Made by a program: the position numbers and the translations under genes. From the NCBI GenBank assembly GCA_023667365.1, contig JAMPAG010000024.1, positions 1-37,866 on the forward strand: a stretch of DNA of 37,866 bases. Reading direction: 5' to 3'. This document shows positions 31,962-37,866 of the stretch, piece after piece. Each line of letters opens with the position of its first letter. Positions within the stretch are counted from its first letter, which is position 1. Source of the DNA: a bacterium. Lineage in GTDB: Bacteria > Bacillota > Clostridia > Lachnospirales > Lachnospiraceae. The notes beneath the pieces were generated by a model that saw only the letters and a list, made by a program, of their open reading frames with translations, made no database searches and had not been told where the DNA came from.

Positions 31962-34842
31962 CAATTTTAAGGACTGGCTGATCCGGTTCGTCACTTCCCG
32001 TTTTTTCATACTTTCCCTGCTTGTGATCGCGCTGTGTTCCACGCTTGTCTACCGGCTGTTCGACTTACAGATCGTCCGTGGGGAATCCTATATGGAGAAC
32101 TTCAGGCTTCGGATCAGAAAAGAGCGCTCCATCGCGAGCACGCGCGGGCAGATCTTTGACCGGAACGGGAATGTGCTCGCCTATAATGAGCTTGCCTATT
32201 CTGTGATCATCGAGGATGTTTATGAATCCGGTTCCACCAAAAATGAGGAGCTGAATGAGACCATTTCCCGTCTGATCCGCATGATCGAGGAAAACGGGGA
32301 TGCCGTGATCAATGATTTTTCCATTGTGATCGATGAGGACGGCAAGTTTTCGTATACCGTGACGGGAAACGTGCTGCTGCGTTTTTTGGCGGACATTTAC
32401 GGACACAGCAGCATCAACGATCTGTCTTATGCAGAAAAGACGGCGACGCCCGATGAGGTCATGGAATATCTGGGCGGCAGGTCAAGGTTCGGCGTCGGCA
32501 GGTATCTCTATGATCCGGAGGGGAACTATCTTCTTGACGAAGACGGGAACAGACAGTTCCTTGTCGGGGATGGTTACACGAAAGAAGAACTGTTAAAGAT
32601 CGTGACGATCCGCTATGCGATGAGCCTAAACAGTTATCAGAAATATATTCCGACCACTGTCGCGACGAACGTTTCGGAGGAGACGATCGTCGCCGTGATG
32701 GAGAACAGCGACGTGCTTGACGGCGTTTCTATTTTTGAGGATACCGTGCGCAAATATGTGGATGCGGTTTATTTTAGCAATCTGGTCGGTTATACGGGTA
32801 AAATTTCCTCGGAGGAGCTTGCCGCTTATCAGGAGCAGAGCACGAATTATACAAGCAACGACCTTGTAGGCAAGACGGGGATCGAGCAGAGCATGGAGCT
32901 CAGACTGCAGGGCGTAAAAGGCTCCGAGATCGTGTATGTGGACAATCTCGGCAGGGTCATCGAGACGGCGGAGCGTACGGAGCCGACCGCCGGAGAGGAT
33001 ATTTATTTAACGATCGATATGGATCTGCAGGAGACGGCGTATCACATATTGGAGCAGAAGATCGCGGGGATCCTGCTTGTGAAGATCCAGAATATCAAGG
33101 AGTACATTCCGGCGGAAAACGCTTCCGCCAGCCAGATCGTCATTCCGATCTATGATGTGTATTTTGCGCTGTTCGATAATAATGTCCTGAAAATGCGGGA
33201 ACTTGACCACGAGGATGCGACGGAGACGGAGAGCATCGTCTATGCCAATTATTTGGACAACAAGGATATTGTGTTGGAGCGGCTGCGCACGGAGCTGCTG
33301 GAGACGGGGACCGTCTACAATAAACTGGAGACAGAGTACGCGGTTTACGAGAGTTATATCGTGGCGATGCTGCAATCGGACAATGTAGGCGTTTTGCGTT
33401 CAGACCTGATCGACACGTCGGATGCGACTTACAAGGCATGGAGGAATGATGAGACGATCAGTCTGCGGGAATATCTGCATCACGCCATATCCATGAACTG
33501 GATCGATACGTCGCGGCTTCCGCTCGACGATCAATACGCGGATTCAGAAGAGGTTTATGCGGTACTCGTCGATTACATCCTGTCCAATCTGGGTGACAAT
33601 ACGGATTTCGGCAAACGCATGATCAAATATATGATCTTAAATGATCGGATCACAGGGAAACAGATATGCCAGCTTTTGATCGACAAAGGGCTTGTAAACC
33701 TCACAACGGACGAACTGAATGCATTTGCCAACAATGCGGTCAGCCCGTATCAGTTCATGCGGAACCGCATACAGAATCTTGATATTACGCCCGCGCAGCT
33801 TGCATTGGACCCCTGTACGGGGGATATGGTAATCACGGACGTCAATACGGGCGATGTGCTCGCGATGGTGTCCTATCCCGGCTATGATACGAACCGCGTA
33901 TCCGATGCGGCGTATTGGAATAAGATCAATACGGATCTGTCGTATCCGATGTTAAATTATACGACACAGCGCCGGACGGCGCCCGGCTCTACTTTCAAAA
34001 TGGTGTCGGCGTCTGCAGCGCTGGAGGAGGGATATTTAACAACGCAGGACCGGATCGTCTGTCACGGTATTTTTGACCGGCTCGATGCCGTGAACCGCTG
34101 CTGGATCTATCCGGGAGCGCACGGTTCCTTAAATGTGACGGGGGCGATCAGCAATTCCTGTAACTGCTTTTTCTATGAGGCGGCTTACCGTATGAGCTTA
34201 CAGGATGACGCTTACAGCTCGGATGCCGGGATCACCGTGCTTGCGAAATATGCGCAGCTTTTCGGGCTGGGAGATAAATCCGGCGTGGAGATTGAGGAGT
34301 CTGCGCCCAGAGTTTCGGACGAGTATCCGGTCATTACCGCGATCGGACAGGGAAATGCAAATTATTCCACAGCCCAGCTTGCGCGATACGTTACAACAGT
34401 CGCAAACAGCGGAACGTGTTATAATTTAACATTGATAGACCGTATTGAGGATTCGGAGGGGAATGTTGTGCAGCAGAATCAGGCGCACGTCAGAAATACG
34501 CTGAACTTTTCGGAGTCCACATGGGACGTCATTCATATGGGAATGCGTCAGGTAATCGAAGGCAAGCGGTATTATGAGGGGCTTGAGGTACAGGTTGCCG
34601 GAAAGACCGGGACGGCGCAGGAGAGCAGAACGCGTCCGAACCATGCGCTCTTTGTCTGCTATGCACCGTATGAAAGCCCGGAGATCGCGATCGCCACGCG
34701 TATTGAGTACGGTTATACATCCGATTATGCGGCGGAGACAACGCGGGATGTTATCAAATACTATTTCGGACTGGCCACAAAGGAAACGCTTGTCACGGGA
34801 ATGGCGGACGGCATTCAGGCGTCCGGTGTCAGCACGGACTAA
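31954..34842 (+). CDS. mrdA: Penicillin-binding protein 2 (elongation transpeptidase), unusually long
   Basis: Class B PBP that crosslinks peptidoglycan during elongation. TTG at 31954 is chosen because AAAAGGAG (31935-31942) precedes it and the next residues lead into the single membrane anchor (about 10-35). The dimerisation domain begins with RSIASTRGQIFDRNG. The transpeptidase motifs are intact: SxxK with serine 679 (PGSTFK), SNS at 733-735, and KTG at 884-886. At 962 residues it is roughly 250-300 longer than typical PBP2. The excess is mainly an acidic, helical insertion at about 365-605, between TIDMDLQETAY and ALDPCTGDMV. This insertion has no recognisable motif. Confidence 0.93.
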   Translation: MFSNFKDWLIRFVTSRFFILSLLVIALCSTLVYRLFDLQIVRGESYMENFRLRIRKERSIASTRGQIFDRNGNVLAYNELAYSVIIEDVYESGSTKNEELNETISRLIRMIEENGDAVINDFSIVIDEDGKFSYTVTGNVLLRFLADIYGHSSINDLSYAEKTATPDEVMEYLGGRSRFGVGRYLYDPEGNYLLDEDGNRQFLVGDGYTKEELLKIVTIRYAMSLNSYQKYIPTTVATNVSEETIVAVMENSDVLDGVSIFEDTVRKYVDAVYFSNLVGYTGKISSEELAAYQEQSTNYTSNDLVGKTGIEQSMELRLQGVKGSEIVYVDNLGRVIETAERTEPTAGEDIYLTIDMDLQETAYHILEQKIAGILLVKIQNIKEYIPAENASASQIVIPIYDVYFALFDNNVLKMRELDHEDATETESIVYANYLDNKDIVLERLRTELLETGTVYNKLETEYAVYESYIVAMLQSDNVGVLRSDLIDTSDATYKAWRNDETISLREYLHHAISMNWIDTSRLPLDDQYADSEEVYAVLVDYILSNLGDNTDFGKRMIKYMILNDRITGKQICQLLIDKGLVNLTTDELNAFANNAVSPYQFMRNRIQNLDITPAQLALDPCTGDMVITDVNTGDVLAMVSYPGYDTNRVSDAAYWNKINTDLSYPMLNYTTQRRTAPGSTFKMVSASAALEEGYLTTQDRIVCHGIFDRLDAVNRCWIYPGAHGSLNVTGAISNSCNCFFYEAAYRMSLQDDAYSSDAGITVLAKYAQLFGLGDKSGVEIEESAPRVSDEYPVITAIGQGNANYSTAQLARYVTTVANSGTCYNLTLIDRIEDSEGNVVQQNQAHVRNTLNFSESTWDVIHMGMRQVIEGKRYYEGLEVQVAGKTGTAQESRTRPNHALFVCYAPYESPEIAIATRIEYGYTSDYAAETTRDVIKYYFGLATKETLVTGMADGIQASGVSTD

Positions 34843-34853
34843 AAAAGATTGGC

Positions 34854-34995
34854 GCTTGTGCAAAATATACAATACCAACGCAGGCACGCTTTCGCTGCTC
34901 TCCGCTCGCAGCGGTACATAACATGCGAAAATACCGCATGTAAGTACCGGCGGCGTCAAAGCGCCTGCTTTTGGAATTGTATATTTTACACAAGC
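34854..34995 (+). repeat. 142-bp palindromic element with nested hairpins
   Basis: The ends are 32-33 nt inverted repeats (34854-34885 and 34963-34995): GCTTGTG-x-AAAATATACAAT-x-CCAA then GCAGGC on one side and the complement on the other, with only a few mismatches. Inside are CGCTGC/GCAGCG (34893-34898, 34908-34913), and GGTAC...GTACC (34913-34917, 34944-34948) enclosing ACATGCG/CGCATGT (34921-34927, 34935-34941). It could be a MITE-like repeat, a structured RNA or a processing site. No target-site duplication is seen. Confidence 0.85.
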
Positions 34996-35059
34996 ATGAA
35001 CGTAATTGATTGCGTTTTGCAATCGCCTAAAAGCATTTTCCTGTAGAAAGGAGAGAACA

Positions 35060-35752
35060 TTGAATCCTTTAGTTATGATTAAAAGTTATCCGCACGGGAT
35101 TGCGCTGCATTTGGATGCGGAGGCGCCGTTCCCCGATATTCTTGCGGAATTGGAGGAGAAGATCAAGGAGGCTGCCGGTTTTTTTCAGGGGGCAAGGCTC
35201 GCGCTGTCCATAGAGGACAGGAAGGTCAGCCCGCAGGAGGAACGTCAGTTGATTCAGGCATTGTCCACGCATGGCGGGCTGACGATCCTGTGTGTTGCCG
35301 AAAAAAGCGGGAGTGCGGACGAGTTTTATGTGCGCGCCCTGCAAAAAGCGGAACCGCGCGCGGCGGAGGAACCGTTTTTGCTACATAGAGGCAGTCTGAC
35401 GGACGGAGAGGTGTTGGAAAACAATAAAAAGACCATTCTTGTGATCGGAGACGTCGGAGAAGACTGCCGCGTGATCTCGGCGCGCAATATCATTGTGCTG
35501 GGGGCGCTCTACGGGGAAGCCTACGCGGGAACGGATACGAAGGAAGATCATTATGTCGCCGCGCTCGTCATGGAGACGGACCGCATTACGATCGCGGGCT
35601 GTAAGGGCGGCAAAGCGGAGGTACCGGCGAAGGGAAAATGGTTTTCCCGCACGAAAAAGCTGCCGCAGATCGCGGTGGTCAGAAATCATGAGGTCGTAAG
35701 AGAACCGCTTACCAAAGAATTACTAAATGATCACGGCTTGGAGCTTTTTTAA
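35060..35752 (+). CDS. minC: Septum-site-determining protein MinC
   Basis: MinC inhibits FtsZ assembly away from midcell when bound to MinD. The 230-residue product has an N-terminal domain (1-100, IKSYPHGIALHLD then an alpha/beta part) and a C-terminal beta-helix domain that binds MinD (VIGDVGEDCRVISARNIIVLG and ALYGEAYAG). TTG at 35060 is chosen because AAAGGAG (35047-35053) is six bases upstream; an ATG at 35075 is the alternative. The gene follows the 142-bp palindrome that separates it from the PBP2 gene. Confidence 0.9.
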   Translation: MNPLVMIKSYPHGIALHLDAEAPFPDILAELEEKIKEAAGFFQGARLALSIEDRKVSPQEERQLIQALSTHGGLTILCVAEKSGSADEFYVRALQKAEPRAAEEPFLLHRGSLTDGEVLENNKKTILVIGDVGEDCRVISARNIIVLGALYGEAYAGTDTKEDHYVAALVMETDRITIAGCKGGKAEVPAKGKWFSRTKKLPQIAVVRNHEVVREPLTKELLNDHGLELF

Positions 35753-35817
35753 CGCCTGACACATTTAGGGGACAACTATTTCAATCATTTTCATTTCTAT
35801 TAAAACGGAGGCATCCT

Positions 35818-36624
35818 ATGAGCGAAGTAATTGTCATCACGTCAGGAAAAGGCGGTGTTGGAAAGACCACAACATCTGCAAACATCGGAACAGGTCTTGC
35901 GGCGCTGGGGAAAAAGGTGGTTTTGATCGATACGGACATCGGACTGCGCAACTTAGACGTCGTCATGGGACTGGAAAACCGGATCGTCTATAATTTAGTG
36001 GACGTCATCGAGGGGACATGCCGTATCAAGCAGGCTCTGATCAAGGATAAGCGTTATCCCGGACTGTACTTGATGCCGTCCGCCCAGACAAGGGACAAGA
36101 CGGCGGTCACGCCCGGACAGATGATCAAAATGATCTCCTTTTTGCGGGATCAGTTTGATTTTATCATTCTCGATTGTCCCGCGGGGATCGAGCAGGGCTT
36201 TCAGAATGCGATCGCTGCGGCGGATCATGCCGTGATCGTGACAACGCCCGAAGTATCCGCGATACGGGACGCAGACAGGGTGATCGGGCTCTTAGAGGCG
36301 AATGAGATCGCCAAAATGGAGTGCATTGTCAACCGGGTGAGGCCGGAGATGGTGCGCCGCGGCAATATGATGAGCGTGGATGACGTCATTGACATCTTAG
36401 CGCTGCCGCTTCTCGGCGCGGTGCCGGACGATGAGAGCGTTGTGATCGCGACCAATCAGGGAGAACCGCTTGTCGGGACAAGCGCCATGGCGGGGCGGGC
36501 ATACCGGAATATCTGCGCGAGACTCCTCGGAGAAGATGTCCCGCTCTTGAATTTTGACAACAGCCGCCATGTGTTATCCAGACTCGGCGGTGTATTCCGC
36601 AAAGGGCAGGGGGCGAAGCTATGA
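35818..36624 (+). CDS. minD: Septum-site-determining ATPase MinD
   Basis: The 268-residue ParA/MinD-type ATPase has the deviant Walker A GKGGVGKTTTSANIG (10-24), switch I VDVIEGT region, Walker B-like FIILDCPAGIEQG, and TTPEVSAIRDADRVIG. The C-terminus ends RLGGVFRKGQGAKL and should form the amphipathic membrane-targeting helix. It recruits MinC to the membrane and is released by MinE. GGAGG at 35806-35810 precedes the ATG. The stop overlaps the minE start (ATGA). Confidence 0.97.
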   Translation: MSEVIVITSGKGGVGKTTTSANIGTGLAALGKKVVLIDTDIGLRNLDVVMGLENRIVYNLVDVIEGTCRIKQALIKDKRYPGLYLMPSAQTRDKTAVTPGQMIKMISFLRDQFDFIILDCPAGIEQGFQNAIAAADHAVIVTTPEVSAIRDADRVIGLLEANEIAKMECIVNRVRPEMVRRGNMMSVDDVIDILALPLLGAVPDDESVVIATNQGEPLVGTSAMAGRAYRNICARLLGEDVPLLNFDNSRHVLSRLGGVFRKGQGAKL

Positions 36625-36941
36625 GAAGACTGTTTTGCCCGAAAAAAACACGTACCATAGCAAAGGGACGTCTGAAGATCCTGCTGATCTCCGACCGTGT
36701 CAACTGTTCGCCGCAAATGATGGAACTGTTAAAAAATGATATTTCCAAGGTAATCTCGAAATACATGAAGATTGACGAACAGCAGATGGAAGTACAGATC
36801 GGGCAGACGGACGGAAATGGACGGCGCTCGGAGCGAAAGCCCGTGCTGTATATCAATATGCCGATTCTGGAGATTGGGAAAACGGGAATCGTATGCTGGG
36901 GTGAAACAGATGAAAAAAAAGTACAGAGTCAGGGACTATAA
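36621..36941 (+). CDS. minE: Cell-division topological specificity factor MinE
   Basis: The 106-residue protein has the MinE pattern. An N-terminal basic segment with the MinD-contact helix/strand (TIAKGRLKILLISDRVNCSP) is followed by MELLKNDISKVISKYM and a C-terminal dimerisation strand region (VLYINMPIL). MinE stimulates MinD ATPase and drives Min oscillation or positioning. It starts in the minD stop and overlaps the rodA start by 32 bp. Presence of MinE, rather than DivIVA/MinJ alone, is typical of many Clostridia. Confidence 0.92.
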   Translation: MRRLFCPKKTRTIAKGRLKILLISDRVNCSPQMMELLKNDISKVISKYMKIDEQQMEVQIGQTDGNGRRSERKPVLYINMPILEIGKTGIVCWGETDEKKVQSQGL

Positions 36942-37866
36942 TTTTTTGCTTGTGATATTTGTGGTCGCGATTTCGGTCATCGGCGTGCTGGCGATCGGAA
37001 GCGCGAAGGAATCCTTACAGAGCAGGCAGATGATGGGAGTGATTATGGGATTTTTCCTCATGCTTGTGATCTCCCTGTTTGACTATGGCTTTTTTTTGAA
37101 ATTTTACTGGCTGATCTATGGCTTAAATCTTGCGCTGCTGCTGCTCGTGCGGCTGATCGGCGTGGATGCCGGCGGTGCGCAGAGATGGGTCAATATCTTC
37201 GGAATTCAGTTTCAACCGTCCGAACTTGCGAAAATTTTATTGATTTTATTTTATGCACAGTATATCATGATACATAAGGAGAAGTTGAATAAGCTGAAAA
37301 CGCTTGTCACGATGATCTTGTTGTTCATCCCGCCGCTTGCGCTCGTCTATCTGCAGCCGGATATGTCTACAAGTATCGTCATTATCGTGGTGTTTGTCGT
37401 CCTGCTCTTTGTTGGGGGACTGAGCTGGAAGATCATCACGGGCGTGCTGGCGGTCGTGATCCCGACCTTTGTGATCTTGTTCATGTTGATCCTGCAGCCC
37501 GATCAACAGATTATCCGGGATTTTCAGCAGACGCGGATCTTGGCATGGCTGTACCCGGATGAGTATGAGAATGCGGAAGGGTACCAGCAGCAGAATTCCA
37601 TCATGGCGATCGGTTCGGGACAGTTGATGGGAAAGGGATTAAACAGCAATTCCATCACATCGGTAAAGGGAGGAAATTTTATCTCGAAGACGGAGACCGA
37701 CTTTATCTTTGCAGTCGTGGGGGAGGAACTCGGCTTTGTCGGGAGCACCTCGACCGTCCTTCTGCTGTTCGGAATCTCGCTGATGTGCTTTAACACGGGA
37801 AGAAAGGCGAAAGATACGGCGGGAAGCCTGATCTGTGCAGGCGTCGGGATCATCATCGGTTTTCAG
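36910..37866 (+). CDS. rodA: RodA/FtsW-family peptidoglycan glycosyltransferase (3' truncated by window)
   Basis: A frame from ATG 36910 stays open to the last base, giving 319 residues of a SEDS protein. It shows multiple membrane helices, GAQRWVNIFGIQFQPSELAK, the LVYLQPDMSTSIVI motif carrying the family's catalytic-region aspartate, and NSIMAIGSGQLMGKGLNSNS. The end reads TETDFIFAVVGEELGFVGS. RodA polymerises glycan strands with PBP2 during elongation; the nearby mre and PBP2 genes favour RodA over FtsW. The start overlaps minE; GGGG just upstream (36898-36901) may be the ribosome site. The C-terminus lies outside the window. Confidence 0.93.
   Translation, partial: MKKKYRVRDYNFLLVIFVVAISVIGVLAIGSAKESLQSRQMMGVIMGFFLMLVISLFDYGFFLKFYWLIYGLNLALLLLVRLIGVDAGGAQRWVNIFGIQFQPSELAKILLILFYAQYIMIHKEKLNKLKTLVTMILLFIPPLALVYLQPDMSTSIVIIVVFVVLLFVGGLSWKIITGVLAVVIPTFVILFMLILQPDQQIIRDFQQTRILAWLYPDEYENAEGYQQQNSIMAIGSGQLMGKGLNSNSITSVKGGNFISKTETDFIFAVVGEELGFVGSTSTVLLLFGISLMCFNTGRKAKDTAGSLICAGVGIIIGFQ

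Noticed and set aside
34854..34995. Insertion sequence
   Set aside because: No transposase frame and no visible target-site duplication; only a non-autonomous repeat or structured element is supportable.
34849..35046. 65-codon frame through the palindromic element
   Set aside because: The codons simply traverse the inverted repeats; no start signal and no protein-like composition.

Overview
The window is an ordinary-looking chromosomal segment from a spore-forming member of the Clostridia, most likely a Lachnospiraceae-type Firmicute. This is inferred from gene content and order: yqfC-yqfD-phoH-HD protein-ybeY, miaB-mutS-mutL-miaA-ynbB-radC, and mreBCD-PBP2-minCDE-rodA. It also fits the sporulation genes, the strong AGGAGG-type ribosome sites, the GTG/TTG starts and the moderate GC content. 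Every gene I accept is on the + strand. I see no rRNA, tRNA, CRISPR array, transposase, integrase or prophage.

Layout. (1) 1-3329: the end of an unknown gene, rlmH, then a small accessory patch (138-aa orphan, Xre-type regulator, 514-aa orphan) with repeat-bearing spacers. (2) 3374-6041: a six-TM voltage-gated-type K+ channel with two RCK_C-like domains, then pyrimidine-nucleoside phosphorylase behind a leader with two adjacent hairpins. (3) 6044-6210: a degenerate 34-bp tandem repeat. (4) 6249-12042: yqfC, yqfD, phoH, a shortened PgpH-like HD protein with degenerate metal motifs, ybeY, and a SpoVB/MurJ-like flippase. (5) 12100-16198: a membrane-anchored BofC-like protein, a BaiN/HI0933-type flavoprotein, and a COG2509-type FAD dehydrogenase with two repeat-derived insertions. 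(6) 16205-19636: a probable terminator or attenuator, then proB, a DUF896 gene, 5-formyl-THF cyclo-ligase and proA. (7) 19710-20234: an AT-rich orphan gene. (8) 20303-29498: tRNA modification (miaB, miaA), mismatch repair (mutS, mutL), a PLP lyase-like gene and radC. (9) 29547-37866: mreB, mreC, mreD, a very large PBP2, a 142-bp palindromic element, minC, minD, minE and rodA (cut by the window end).

How the genes work together. The last block joins cell elongation (MreBCD, PBP2, RodA) with division-site selection (MinCDE). The miaB-radC block joins anticodon-loop A37 modification with DNA mismatch repair. The yqf block joins sporulation genes with RNA metabolism (PhoH, YbeY). The proB-proA block makes proline but is interrupted by a folate gene.

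I did not find a clearly new multi-gene system. The most unusual items are the 142-bp palindrome between the PBP2 gene and minC, the PgpH-like protein whose HD site appears dead, the COG2509 enzyme with 54-bp coding repeats, and a recurring pattern of short tandem duplications in spacers, including one that duplicates the proB start.
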